The notes below the pieces were generated by a model. The model had not been told where the DNA came from, searched no databases, and was given only the letters and a program-made list of their open reading frames with translations. A program made the translations under genes and the position numbers. From CAMUQR01 sp963526735 (lineage in GTDB: Bacteria > Patescibacteriota > Saccharimonadia > Saccharimonadales > Saccharimonadaceae): DNA of 64,000 bases. Of the stretch, positions 8,383-16,930 are shown in pieces; the first letter of the stretch is position 1, and each line of letters begins with the position of its first letter. The stretch spans positions 1-64,000 of the forward strand of contig CAURNU010000004.1 in assembly GCA_963526735.1 (NCBI GenBank). The letters are read 5' to 3'.

Positions 8383-9410
8383 TATTTTTTACCTCGGAGT
8401 TTTTTACCTAAATCGCTAGCCAGCTCCACCAGGCGATTCGAATAGCCCCATTCATTGTCATACCAAGCCACAATTTTAACCAAATCACCACCCACCACGT
8501 TCGTCAGTTGCAAATCAACAATCGCACTGGCTGGATGGCCAATAAAATCACTCGACACTAATTCGCGATCAGTCACCGCGATAATTCCTTGATAATAAGG
8601 CTGTTTCGCCGCTTCAATTAACGCATTGTTGACCTCTTCAACCGTCACATCCTGTTCCAGCACAATCGCAAAATCCGCCAGTGAAACCACCGGCACCGGC
8701 ACACGAATACTCAAACCTTCAAACTTACCAGCTAGTTCAGGTGCCACTTTGCCCACCGCTCGAGAAGCACCAGTGGTAGTTGGAATAATATTGATGCCAG
8801 CTGCACGCGACATGCGCAAATCTCGAGCCGGCGCATCCAGCGTGTTTTGAGTGGCAGTGACTGCATGCACCGTGGTCATCATCGCCTTCTTGACACCAAA
8901 GGCTTTACTAAGTACCGACATAATTGGCGCAATGCAGTTCGTGGTACAGCTGGCATTGGAGACGATTTCATCATCAGCTGATAATTCTTTTTCGTTGACA
9001 CCAATCACAAAAGTTGGCGTTTGGTCGTCTTTAGCTGGCGCTGAAATCACCACTCGCTTTGCTCCGGCTTGGAGATGAGCTTGGGCTTTTTCACGCGTCA
9101 CGAACACACCTGTACATTCTAGCGCCACATCGACTGCCAATTCACCCCACGGCAATTTAGCCGGATCAGTTTCTGAATAAAATTTAATCACATAATCATT
9201 GATGGTTAGCGTTTTAGCCTGTTCATCAATCGTCACGTCGCCTTCATAATTGCCATAAACTGAGTCATATTCGAACAAATGTGCCAAGACTTTAAGCTCG
9301 CCCAAATCATTAATCGCTACTACTTCAATATCTGGTCGCGCTAACATAATTTTTAAGGCATTACGGCCGATACGCCCCAAGCCATTTATCGCTATTTTAG
9401 TTGTTTGCAT
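8382..9410 (-). CDS. gap: Glyceraldehyde-3-phosphate dehydrogenase
   Basis: Glycolytic GAPDH of 342 residues. It shows INGLGRIGRNALK for NAD binding at the N-terminus, the catalytic SNASCTTNCIAP motif near 150 and WYDNEWGYSNR near 310. The start chosen is the ATG at 9410, where homology begins; the upstream extension to 9443 covers the promoter. It is the first gene of the operon gap-rpiB-rpe-PfkB-like-unknown-unknown, in which almost every junction overlaps. Confidence 0.97.
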   Translation of the reverse strand: MQTTKIAINGLGRIGRNALKIMLARPDIEVVAINDLGELKVLAHLFEYDSVYGNYEGDVTIDEQAKTLTINDYVIKFYSETDPAKLPWGELAVDVALECTGVFVTREKAQAHLQAGAKRVVISAPAKDDQTPTFVIGVNEKELSADDEIVSNASCTTNCIAPIMSVLSKAFGVKKAMMTTVHAVTATQNTLDAPARDLRMSRAAGINIIPTTTGASRAVGKVAPELAGKFEGLSIRVPVPVVSLADFAIVLEQDVTVEEVNNALIEAAKQPYYQGIIAVTDRELVSSDFIGHPASAIVDLQLTNVVGGDLVKIVAWYDNEWGYSNRLVELASDLGKKLRGKK

Positions 9411-9442
9411 AGTATCACTTTCTATTAAAATTACCTGCCACA

Positions 9443-9448
9443 ATTATA
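9443..9448 (-). promoter_or_regulatory. Extended -10 box of the gap operon
   Basis: TTGATATAAT on the minus strand is an extended -10 box with no clear -35 box. It gives a leader of about 27-32 bases before the gap ATG. Confidence 0.5.
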
Positions 9449-9484
9449 TCAAACTTATGGTTATTTTTCTAGCGCACGCCGACT

Positions 9485-9513
9485 TTGGTTTTTCGCTGTA
9501 AAAGTGCTACAAT
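9485..9513 (+). promoter_or_regulatory. Promoter of the RelA/SpoT gene
   Basis: TTGGTT (9485-9490) and an extended TGCTACAAT box (TACAAT at 9508-9513) are spaced by 17 bases. A second -10-like TAAAAT (9533-9538) lies exactly 7 bases before the ATG at 9546, so a leaderless form is also possible. Confidence 0.6.
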
Positions 9514-9545
9514 ATAATAAATTAACTTTAGTTAAAATACGCCAT

Positions 9546-11048
9546 ATGAGTCAAAATCCCACCAACCAATCATCAGCCAAAGGTTTCGACCTCGTCAGCT
9601 ATGCACGCATGTCGTATAGCAAAAAAGATGTCGCAGTGATTGAGCAAGCCGTGGCGTTAGCGCGCCAAGCGCATGCTGGCCAATTTCGCAAAAGCGGTCA
9701 AGAATACATCGAGCACCCGCTCAATGTCGCGAAGATTTTAGTTGACTGGAAAATGGACTTGAGCTCAGTCGTGGCCGGAGTATTGCACGATGTAGTTGAA
9801 GATACCGACTGCACCATTGAAGAAATCGAACAGCAATTCGGTGAAGATGTGGCTTTTCTCGTCGAGGGCGTGACTAAAGTTTCTGAAGCGCGCTCTGGTA
9901 TGCAAGATTTATCAAAATACGCCTCGCACACCACCGATAACCTAGCAAAATTACTCATTGCCACCAGCAAAGATGTCCGCGTCATTATCGTTAAACTCGC
10001 CGATCGCCTCCATAATTTGAGCGAACTGCAATATTTAAAACCCGAAAAACAAATCAAAATTGCCCGTGAATCGCTTGATGTTTTCGCACCGATGGCTGAC
10101 CGCATTGGTATGGGTCGAGTCCGCATGCAAATCGAGGAGATCGCCTTCAGTTATCTCGACCCAAAGCGCTATCAATTTTTAAAAAACCTCATGCGTAAGC
10201 GCCTCGGCAAAAGCACCCGTCGCCTCGGCATTGTCCGCCTAGAAGTTGAAGATGCTCTCAAGAAAAATCATATTAATTTTGAAATTAACGGTCGCGTCAA
10301 AAGCATTTATTCACTCCACAAAAAAATGCTCAAAAAAGACGACAATATCGACGATATTTATGATTTAATCGCCCTGCGCATTATCGTCAATAGCAAAGAA
10401 GATTGCTACCGCGTCCTTGGCGTGCTCCACTCAATTTATCAGCCAATGGTCACCCGCATAAAAGATTATATTTCAGTACCCAAAGCCAACGGCTACCAGA
10501 GCTTACACACGACGGTTTTAACTCCGACCAAACAGATCGTTGAGTTCCAAATCCGCACCCACGAGATGCACCAATATGCCGAGCAAGGTCTGGCGGCTAG
10601 TTTCCACTACCACCAACAAAAATCCTCCAAAAACTACCTCAAAAAAGGTACGGTTTCGCAATTGCCAACGAATTTGCAATGGATTTCACAACTACAGGAA
10701 ATTGCCAATAAGCTTATGGAAGACGAGGAAATTGACCGCAATCAGCTGACGATTGATTTATTTAAAGATCGCATTTTCGTTTATTCACCCAAAGGTGATA
10801 TTTACAATCTACCCGATGGCGCTCTGCCACTTGATTTTGCGTATTTAGTGCACAGTAGTATCGGTAAGCATGCCTATGGATTTTTAATCAATAATAAAAT
10901 GGCATCATTTACTACACCGCTCCAAGACGGCGACATTGTTGAAGTTCTCACCCGCAAAACCGCCATGCCCAAAGCCGATTGGCTCGATCTGGTCACTACC
11001 TCACACGCTCGTTCCAAGCTCAAAAACCAGCTTAAAAAACTTAAATAA
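9546..11048 (+). CDS. Bifunctional (p)ppGpp synthetase/hydrolase, short RSH
   Basis: RelA/SpoT homologue of 500 residues controlling the stringent response. The HD hydrolase domain is at about 40-190 with HDVVEDT (His81-Asp82) and KLADRLHNL. The synthetase domain is at about 240-370 with GRVKSIYS, GYQSLHTTV and VEFQIRTHEMHQYAEQGLA. A TGS domain follows at about 405-470. Both catalytic sites look intact. The usual C-terminal helical, zinc-finger and ACT regions are absent (long RSH proteins are about 730-750 residues). The ATG at 9546 has no ribosome site and is chosen from homology and promoter position. Confidence 0.93.
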   Translation: MSQNPTNQSSAKGFDLVSYARMSYSKKDVAVIEQAVALARQAHAGQFRKSGQEYIEHPLNVAKILVDWKMDLSSVVAGVLHDVVEDTDCTIEEIEQQFGEDVAFLVEGVTKVSEARSGMQDLSKYASHTTDNLAKLLIATSKDVRVIIVKLADRLHNLSELQYLKPEKQIKIARESLDVFAPMADRIGMGRVRMQIEEIAFSYLDPKRYQFLKNLMRKRLGKSTRRLGIVRLEVEDALKKNHINFEINGRVKSIYSLHKKMLKKDDNIDDIYDLIALRIIVNSKEDCYRVLGVLHSIYQPMVTRIKDYISVPKANGYQSLHTTVLTPTKQIVEFQIRTHEMHQYAEQGLAASFHYHQQKSSKNYLKKGTVSQLPTNLQWISQLQEIANKLMEDEEIDRNQLTIDLFKDRIFVYSPKGDIYNLPDGALPLDFAYLVHSSIGKHAYGFLINNKMASFTTPLQDGDIVEVLTRKTAMPKADWLDLVTTSHARSKLKNQLKKLK

Positions 11049-11137
11049 ATCCTGGCTTCGCCCTGAACGCCCCAGAGGATTAACTGAAAAGAACCCCGTT
11101 AGAGATAAAAAACGAATTGAATTGAGGAGATAAAATA

Positions 11138-11755
11138 ATGATAGAAAATAGACCTGAGTTTGATAAAATTACATCGTTTGATGAGTTTAATAAATACTAT
11201 TGGTATCGTGAAGAAATTTCACAGATATGCAAGTCATTAGGATTAGAGTACAAAGGTACAAAACAAGAACTCAATTACATTATTGAGCAGTACTTTAAGG
11301 GTAATCTGATTAAAAAATCACTAATAAAAAATGAAAAGAAGCAAGTTGAAAATATTACATTAGACACGCCATTACTTGAATGTGGTTTTTCTTTTAATGC
11401 AAAATTTAGAGAATATTTCTCCGCCGTAACAGGTATTACACCGTTTAAATTTACTGCTGATATGGCTACTGCTTGGAGAAAAGTAAAGAGAGAAAATGAT
11501 TTGAGTTTTACCATTCAAGATATGCTAAAAGTTTATTATGGGAAATCAGATTATGCCAAGTATGATAATTCGGTTTGTCAATGGAATCAATTTTTAAAGG
11601 ATTTCTGTGCAGACGAAAATAGTCGCAACTATTCGAACAAATTAAAAGTAGCTTCTATTCTTTGGAAAGAAGTTAGAAATTCAAAAAATGAAAAAAATTA
11701 TTCAAAGAATCTTTTGACTGAATATGCCGATAAAATAAAAGAGTATTGCAGGTAG
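11138..11755 (+). CDS. SAP-domain / DUF6434-like protein
   Basis: 205 residues. The N-terminal 45 residues (DEFNKYYWYREEISQICK and following) match the SAP-like fold found at the start of a small family in Firmicutes. The C-terminal part, with NQFLKDFCADENSRNYSNKL, resembles its DUF6434 partner domain. The family has no firm biochemical role; SAP folds often bind nucleic acid. A good GAGGAG site precedes the ATG. Base composition is clearly more AT-rich than the flanking genes, which points to acquisition. It converges on exonuclease I. Confidence 0.75.
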   Translation: MIENRPEFDKITSFDEFNKYYWYREEISQICKSLGLEYKGTKQELNYIIEQYFKGNLIKKSLIKNEKKQVENITLDTPLLECGFSFNAKFREYFSAVTGITPFKFTADMATAWRKVKRENDLSFTIQDMLKVYYGKSDYAKYDNSVCQWNQFLKDFCADENSRNYSNKLKVASILWKEVRNSKNEKNYSKNLLTEYADKIKEYCR

Positions 11756-11787
11756 GCAATTCCCGACTTAGCGTCATTTGCCAATAA

Positions 11788-13200
11788 CTATTCTGGCAAC
11801 AAACTCTCCATCCACAACCGCAATTCTTCAGCATAAAACTGTCCGCCATCCTGCTCAGCAACAGCTTGCAAGCGGACTAAATAATCCGCCAATTGTGGCG
11901 CTAAAATATTCGCCCGATATTCGTCCCACGCTTGATGTTCCGCCTCTGTGAGTAGTCGCTCAAATGACCGCGCTTTATAACCAAGCCACAAACCATTGAG
12001 GCGTTCATCTTGAAAACTCGGTAGATAATCGCGGATTTGATCTTTGGTCAGTGTGGCGATTTCCAGCATTTTAGCTTTGTCATTAGTGCCGATAAAACCA
12101 TCATACAAACTCGCCTCTGGCAACCGTATTTTATCCTGATCAGTTTCCGCCCACGCTTGTTGTGAGTTTTCAATCATCAGTCGCAAATTGGTCACGATTT
12201 CTGGATTGTCTTTAAGCGCCGTTAGATGACGTTGCACTGTTTCCAGATCCAAACCAATATTCTTCCAAGCCGATTCAGTCAACACACCAAGTGGCGCCAC
12301 AGCTGGACAACGATTGTATTTTAATTCTTTAACATACAGTGGCGCTCGTTCCGTCGGATGTTGCTCACGAAAAGCCAGCAAATCTTGGCGAATTTGCTCG
12401 GGCGTTTTACCTTTTAAATCCAGCGGATTATAGCGTAAATCATAAATCAAAACATTGCCGTTTTTCGCCGGCGCAATCGGCACAGCAACGGTTGTTTTAT
12501 TAAACTGCGCATCCATGCGACCCGAACTATACACGAATGGCTTCGGTTCATCGAGATTAACTAACTTCGTAACAGCGTTTTTGTCGCGCATATCCAGCAA
12601 ATACTGCCAGATTTTTGGCTGATGTTGTTTAATCAAACGCGCCAGTCCAATTAACGCCTCAACATCACTTAAGGCATCGTGCGCCTGTTCATGTTCCAAA
12701 CCATTAGCCTTTGATAATAATTCAAGCCGATTAGTCGCTTTACCATCGTCATCAACTGGCCAATTCAACCCCTCCGGCCGAATCGCCCGCACCATTCGCA
12801 CCACATCGAGCAAATCCCACCGACTACGACCGTCACGATAGGCCCATTCATAAGCATCAACGAAATTCCGCCAGAATAAGTGCCGAATAAACTCATCATC
12901 GAACCGCACATTGTTATAGCCGACCGCAATCGTGCCTGGCATAAAAATCTCTTCCGTCAACAACTTCACCGCTTCCGCCTCAGTATACCCATCATCCAAC
13001 GTTTGACGCGGAGTGATTTTCGTCACCATAATCGCCTCCGGGCTTGGCAACACATCACCCGATAATTTCACCAAAAAATTATATTTTTCACCAATAATAT
13101 TTAAATCAAGATCAGTCCGCACTCCCGCGAACTGCATAATCCGATCATTGGCGCGATCAAAACCAGTGGTTTCTAAGTCGTAAAAGAAAAAACTTTGCAT
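11788..13200 (-). CDS. sbcB: Exodeoxyribonuclease I (SbcB type)
   Basis: 3'-5' single-strand exonuclease of the DEDDh family, 470 residues and close to the 475 of E. coli ExoI. The catalytic set is visible: YDLETTG (Asp8, Glu10), GYNNVRFDDEF and AHDALSDVEA. The C-terminal SH3-like and helical regions are also present, so it is a full ExoI and not a bare DnaQ domain. The ATG at 13200 has no ribosome site and lies 6 bases after a TAAAAT box, so it is probably leaderless. Confidence 0.92.
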   Translation of the reverse strand: MQSFFFYDLETTGFDRANDRIMQFAGVRTDLDLNIIGEKYNFLVKLSGDVLPSPEAIMVTKITPRQTLDDGYTEAEAVKLLTEEIFMPGTIAVGYNNVRFDDEFIRHLFWRNFVDAYEWAYRDGRSRWDLLDVVRMVRAIRPEGLNWPVDDDGKATNRLELLSKANGLEHEQAHDALSDVEALIGLARLIKQHQPKIWQYLLDMRDKNAVTKLVNLDEPKPFVYSSGRMDAQFNKTTVAVPIAPAKNGNVLIYDLRYNPLDLKGKTPEQIRQDLLAFREQHPTERAPLYVKELKYNRCPAVAPLGVLTESAWKNIGLDLETVQRHLTALKDNPEIVTNLRLMIENSQQAWAETDQDKIRLPEASLYDGFIGTNDKAKMLEIATLTKDQIRDYLPSFQDERLNGLWLGYKARSFERLLTEAEHQAWDEYRANILAPQLADYLVRLQAVAEQDGGQFYAEELRLWMESLLPE

Positions 13201-13221
13201 AATCTTATTTTACGGCAGATA

Positions 13222-13258
13222 CGCAAAAAGCGCAAACCACTTATACTGATTCGCGCTT
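13222..13258 (-). terminator. Weak terminator between obg and sbcB
   Basis: AAGCGC and GCGCTT arms (13253-13258 and 13228-13233) have a 19-base loop and are followed on the minus strand by TTT. The large loop makes it a weak call. Confidence 0.4.
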
Positions 13259-13277
13259 GTCTTATTTTGTTTAAAAA

Positions 13278-14585
13278 TTAATCTTCGGGCTGCTCTTCAA
13301 AACTAAAAGTCTGCAGTGAGCCACGGATTTTAATCTTCGATTCACCGGTCGCACCCTGTTTGACTAGCTCACGACTAATACCCATTTTTTTCATAATATC
13401 CCGTAAACGATCCAGACCTTGTGGACTGGCGTAATCAGTTCTCCGACCGAATTTCTCGATTTTGTGACCGCTAACCACAAATAGCTCACCGTCTTGTTTG
13501 ACACGCCAAGCTTGTTCCAGTTGTTTTTCCGCCAGCGAAATCGTTGGCATGTCTTCATCAATCACTTCCACAGCTTGTGCTTCTGCCTGACGCTTTTTTT
13601 CACTTTTGACAATTTCTAGCAATCGGCGCAATACGGCATCAAGACCGAGCTTCGCTTGCGATGAAATCGCCATAACTTCCGTACCCGGACGCACCACTTT
13701 TTGCAGTTCGTCAATCTGCATTTGCAATAATTCTTGGTCAAAACCTTCGGTTTTAGTCAACACCACTAATTCTGGGCGATTGGTTAATTTCGCTGAATAT
13801 TGGTCAAGTTCGCCTCGTATCACCTGATAATCCTTGGCGATATCGTCCGAATAAGCATCAATCAGATGAAGTAGCACCGAGGTGCGCTCAATATGACGCA
13901 AAAACTTCATACCCAAGCCCTTACCAGCACTCGCGCCCTCGATTAATCCCGGAATATCCGCAATCAACAAGCTGTCTTTATCGACATAAGCCACGCCTAA
14001 GTTTGGGGTTAGAGTGGTAAATTGGTAATTAGCAATTTCTGGCTTGGCGCTAGTCACCACACTCAAGAAACTCGATTTACCAGCATTCGGCAGACCAACC
14101 AGACCAACATCAGCCAGCATTTTGAGCTCGACTTTCGCTTCATATTCTTCACCCGCCTCGCCTTTTTCAGCGACGCGTGGAGCTTGCCGTGTCGAAGATT
14201 TGAAGTGAGCATTACCAAAACCACCGTCACCACCCCGAGCTACAATCGCTCGTTGACCGTCCTCGACCAAATCCGCCACTAGCTGATCAGCTTCGTTATA
14301 AACCAATGTACCAATCGGCACTGACACGACTAAATCAGTTCCAGCCCGACCTCGACATTTTTGTTTACTACCAGCCACGCCGTCCTCCGCCTCAAGAAAC
14401 GGACTCAAGCGCAAATCAGCCAGCGTATTCAGATTACGGGTCGCCTCAAAAACCACATTGCCACCACGACCGCCGTCACCACCATCAGGACCGCCTCGGT
14501 CAATGTATTTTTCCTGGCGAAAACTAACACAACCGTCACCGCCTTTGCCAGCCCTAATTTTGACTTTTACTAAATCGATAAACAT
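13278..14585 (-). CDS. obg: GTPase Obg
   Basis: Ribosome-associated GTPase for late 50S assembly and stress signalling, 435 residues. The Gly-rich Obg fold fills residues 1-158 (repeated GG turns such as RGGPDGGDGGRGG). The G domain has GLPNAGKSS for Walker A and DIPGLIEGA for switch II. The C-terminal OCT domain follows from about 350. TATAAT lies exactly 7 bases upstream of the ATG and no ribosome site is seen. Confidence 0.97.
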   Translation of the reverse strand: MFIDLVKVKIRAGKGGDGCVSFRQEKYIDRGGPDGGDGGRGGNVVFEATRNLNTLADLRLSPFLEAEDGVAGSKQKCRGRAGTDLVVSVPIGTLVYNEADQLVADLVEDGQRAIVARGGDGGFGNAHFKSSTRQAPRVAEKGEAGEEYEAKVELKMLADVGLVGLPNAGKSSFLSVVTSAKPEIANYQFTTLTPNLGVAYVDKDSLLIADIPGLIEGASAGKGLGMKFLRHIERTSVLLHLIDAYSDDIAKDYQVIRGELDQYSAKLTNRPELVVLTKTEGFDQELLQMQIDELQKVVRPGTEVMAISSQAKLGLDAVLRRLLEIVKSEKKRQAEAQAVEVIDEDMPTISLAEKQLEQAWRVKQDGELFVVSGHKIEKFGRRTDYASPQGLDRLRDIMKKMGISRELVKQGATGESKIKIRGSLQTFSFEEQPED

Positions 14586-14592
14586 TGACTAT

Positions 14593-14598
14593 ATTATA
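14593..14598 (-). promoter_or_regulatory. -10 box of obg (leaderless)
   Basis: TATAAT on the minus strand ends 7 bases before the obg ATG at 14585, placing the transcript start at the start codon. Confidence 0.65.
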
Positions 14599-14643
14599 CA
14601 CTGTTTTGGCGGTTTAGGCTAGAGCGAAGCGGTTTCTCACAAC

Positions 14644-14677
14644 AAAAAACACCGCCTGCTGAAGATTGCAAACGGTG
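14644..14677 (-). terminator. Terminator after tRNA-Val (CAC)
   Basis: A 10-bp stem (14650-14659 with 14668-14677, two GU pairs) and an 8-base loop are followed by TTTTTT on the minus strand. Confidence 0.85.
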
Positions 14678-14693
14678 AATTTAAAAATCAATT

Positions 14694-14770
14694 TGGTGGG
14701 AAATACAGGGCTCGAACCTGTGACCTTACGAATGTGAATCGTACGCTCTAGCCAACTGAGCTAATCTCCC
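14694..14770 (-). tRNA. tRNA-Val (CAC)
   Basis: Cloverleaf with anticodon loop TTCACAT (CAC), T-loop TTCGAGC, discriminator A and encoded CCA. It reads valine GTG codons. Confidence 0.95.
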
Positions 14771-14782
14771 ACGACTCTGTTT

Positions 14783-14811
14783 ATTGTATACCTTTTGGCG
14801 CAAAATAACAA
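14783..14811 (-). promoter_or_regulatory. Promoter of tRNA-Val (CAC)
   Basis: TTGTTA (14806-14811) and TACAAT (14783-14788) on the minus strand with a 17-base spacer. Confidence 0.7.
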
Positions 14812-14874
14812 CTTTTATAATGTTATTTTATCAAACAATCTTATTCCACTGCCCGACTTCATGCGCTCAGTCTC

Positions 14875-14903
14875 TTGCAAAACCGACGCAAATTTGTTAT
14901 AAT
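14875..14903 (+). promoter_or_regulatory. Promoter of tRNA-Val (TAC)
   Basis: TTGCAA (14875-14880), 17 bases and an extended TGTTATAAT box (TATAAT 14898-14903). The tRNA begins 26 bases further on. Confidence 0.85.
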
Positions 14904-14928
14904 GAAAGAGTACCCTGTTAAAAAATTA

Positions 14929-15005
14929 GGGCGGTTAGCTCAGTTGGCTAGAGCACCTCGTTTACACCGAGGGGGTCTGGGGTTCGAGTCCCTAACCGCC
15001 CACCA
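14929..15005 (+). tRNA. tRNA-Val (TAC)
   Basis: Cloverleaf with anticodon loop TTTACAC (TAC), T-loop TTCGAGT and encoded CCA. It reads GTA and probably other valine codons by wobble. Confidence 0.95.
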
Positions 15006-15013
15006 CAGAAAGA

Positions 15014-15036
15014 TCCGGACGCAGTCCGGGTTTTTC
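15014..15036 (+). terminator. Terminator after tRNA-Val (TAC)
   Basis: CCGGAC GCA GTCCGG (15015-15029) followed by GTTTTTC. Confidence 0.85.
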
Positions 15037-15119
15037 TTATTCTTGTAAAAATCACTCAACCAAGCGAATAGCTTCACATAAACCGACAAGCACAAGCTAT
15101 AAGTTTATGTCTTTCATAT

Positions 15120-15770
15120 TCATAACACAATTCTAAAATCTGCGTATTTATCCGCGAAGGCATTTTCAATGGATTTGCCGGTTTTTTCGAGATATTTTTT
15201 AACTAAATAATAGCCAAGTGAATATCCAGCCCAGCGCGGAAGTTCGTCATCGCCATTGAAGAATATCGTATCGTAATCATAACAATTAGAATCTAATTGG
15301 TCACGTAATTTTTCAAGTATTTTTTCATTTTCTTCGTCTGTTCGTTCTAGAATGGTTTTAATAAACATAGTTTTTTCTTCGCGATTTTTGACAAATTCAG
15401 CTTCAAAATAAGTGGCGATTCCCTCAAAAATTAGTCCATCAAATAAAGAATTGATCCATTCATCGTTTTTACCCCAACGACCAGCATGGCATAATTCATG
15501 GATTAACGTTTCAGCCAGTTTAGATTCGGTTGCTTTTTCTTTATCAATACAAACAGCAATCAGATCGCTCCAATATGTGCGTCCGCCAACTCCGTCTTCT
15601 GGTATCAATACAAAAGTCATATGATTAGTAATTATCACATCAATATCCCAATCAATTTTAAGCTTCGGAAAAGCATATTCTTCAGCTCTTTTGACAGCTC
15701 TATTGATCATCTCCGTTTTATCAGAAAGATTCCCGTTAGCGTTTGTTAATAACACGTTTATCTTATGCAT
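15120..15770 (-). CDS. DUF2268-type predicted zinc protease
   Basis: 216 residues. HELCH near 91 (HExxH) and FEGIATYFE near 115 provide the two zinc-binding His and a downstream Glu, as in gluzincins. The tail (GYSLGYYLVKKYLEKTGKS) matches the C-terminal helix of the DUF2268 family. No signal peptide is seen, so it is probably cytoplasmic. The substrate is unknown. TATAAT lies 6 bases before the ATG at 15770. A second member of the family is at 24052-24687. Confidence 0.8.
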   Translation of the reverse strand: MHKINVLLTNANGNLSDKTEMINRAVKRAEEYAFPKLKIDWDIDVIITNHMTFVLIPEDGVGGRTYWSDLIAVCIDKEKATESKLAETLIHELCHAGRWGKNDEWINSLFDGLIFEGIATYFEAEFVKNREEKTMFIKTILERTDEENEKILEKLRDQLDSNCYDYDTIFFNGDDELPRWAGYSLGYYLVKKYLEKTGKSIENAFADKYADFRIVL

Positions 15771-15823
15771 AATAAAATTATACCCCGTTTAGTGTATTTT
15801 TTAAAATATCGCTTCCAAATATT

Positions 15824-15976
15824 TTAAAAAGCTTCTTTTTTCTCCTTAAACACAAAAACCACTCTTGCAAGCGATAAAGTCGCTTTGGGCGGAGCATCGA
15901 CTTCCGCCTTGCCAGAAATTTCAAAAGGTAAACAGCGGAAGAGATTAATACCACCCCCTGAGAAACGCAAATACAT
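15824..15976 (-). CDS. Possible 50-residue ORF
   Basis: An open frame of 50 residues starting with MYLRFSGGG and ending EKKEAF lies in the gap between the CYTH gene and the DUF2268 gene. It has no ribosome site and no recognised family, and the DNA also folds into GGCGGA/TCCGCC and GCGA/TCGC hairpins. It could be a real small gene, a gene remnant or chance. Kept only because nothing else occupies this gap. Confidence 0.2.
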   Translation of the reverse strand: MYLRFSGGGINLFRCLPFEISGKAEVDAPPKATLSLARVVFVFKEKKEAF

Positions 15977-15995
15977 CAAAGCTTTTTGTCGCTAA

Positions 15996-16520
15996 TTACT
16001 CCACTCGTCTATAATTGAAGCGTTCTAGTTCCGATGCTATATCGTTATATGTCTTACCCGCTAATAATCCGCCAGCAATAAAGTCTTCCTGGGTTACATC
16101 AGCCAATGCCACGCCGGGTATTTTAAAGGCCGATTTTTCATCTATTGTATTAAATTCAAAATCTATTAATACAAGACCTTTTAGCTCATTGATAAACACA
16201 TCAATTTCCGCCATCTTACCTTCAATTTTCATCTTATATCTATCTTTAGCTACTCGTTTTTTACTACAACTAGATAAGGCAATAAACTCATCTTTTGTAA
16301 GCGGTATTGTTTGCTCAATCTGTTCAGATGCATCTCCTTCTGCAATCGGCATTTTTTTAGTCATTTCGTATTTATCGCCTTTTTGGCGCAACCTAAGATG
16401 CGAATGTTTTGGCGTATCCGGAATGTAAATATCGACTATGCGAGTCGGCTTGGCTGTTTTGACGCCTTTTGGTAATTCTTTTGCTAAAAATGTTAGTTCT
16501 AATTCTATTTCTTGAGTCAT
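15996..16520 (-). CDS. CYTH-domain protein (triphosphate tunnel family)
   Basis: 174 residues. EIELELTF at the N-terminus corresponds to the ExExK signature of CYTH enzymes. Alternating basic motifs (RLRQKGD, EMTKK, KDRYKM) and acidic ones (EIDVFI, DFEF) fit the tunnel that binds triphosphates with metal. Known members are adenylate cyclases, thiamine triphosphatases and inorganic triphosphatases; which applies here is unclear. The start at ATG 16520 is chosen for its GGAG site; an upstream extension is possible but lacks one. Confidence 0.82.
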   Translation of the reverse strand: MTQEIELELTFLAKELPKGVKTAKPTRIVDIYIPDTPKHSHLRLRQKGDKYEMTKKMPIAEGDASEQIEQTIPLTKDEFIALSSCSKKRVAKDRYKMKIEGKMAEIDVFINELKGLVLIDFEFNTIDEKSAFKIPGVALADVTQEDFIAGGLLAGKTYNDIASELERFNYRRVE

Positions 16521-16645
16521 TTTTTTCTCCTTTTTATCATTATAAACCTTTATTTTCCAAAATATAGTCACAAACTTTTTTACATCGGTTAATTATCGGC
16601 ATACGACCTACTAAGTAGCATAAGCTACAACCTCATTTGGGAATT

Positions 16646-16675
16646 AAAAAATACTAGTGATGTTAATCACTAGTA
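16646..16675 (-). terminator. Terminator after the tRNA-Leu pair
   Basis: A perfect 10-bp stem (16652-16661 with 16666-16675), loop GTTA and T run on the minus strand. The remaining bases between here and the CYTH start (16521-16645) hold nothing I can identify. Confidence 0.9.
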
Positions 16676-16691
16676 CTTAATCTCTTTAATT

Positions 16692-16778
16692 TGGTGCGCA
16701 CAAGAGGACTTGAACCTCCACGGGATTACTCCCACTACCACCTCAAGGTAGCGCGTATACCAATTCCGCCACGTGCGC
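16692..16778 (-). tRNA. tRNA-Leu (GAG)
   Basis: Class II tRNA with a long variable arm, anticodon loop TTGAGGT (GAG), T-loop TTCAAGT and encoded CCA. Confidence 0.95.
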
Positions 16779-16819
16779 TCATTTGTTAATCGCAATGCAT
16801 TTGTTGACCAAAATCGATT

Positions 16820-16905
16820 TGGTACAGGCGAGAGGACTTGAACCTCCACAGCCCGAAGGCCACTAGCACCTGAAGCTAGCGCGTCTACCATTCCGCCACG
16901 CCTGC
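16820..16905 (-). tRNA. tRNA-Leu (CAG)
   Basis: Class II tRNA with a long variable arm, anticodon loop TTCAGGT (CAG), a GU first acceptor pair and encoded CCA. It is 41 bases upstream of tRNA-Leu (GAG) and probably shares its transcript. Confidence 0.94.
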
Positions 16906-16930
16906 GCATTGCTGTTTTATTTTACCTTAA

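Noticed and set aside
10936..11133. 65-residue ORF overlapping the end of the RelA/SpoT gene
   Set aside because: Mostly a shifted frame of the TGS region; the short tail past the stop shows no family and no start signal.
16670..16909. 79-residue ORF across the leucine tRNAs
   Set aside because: It is a translation of two tRNA genes. The same applies to ORFs at 37779-38003, 38095-38394 and 44974-45252.
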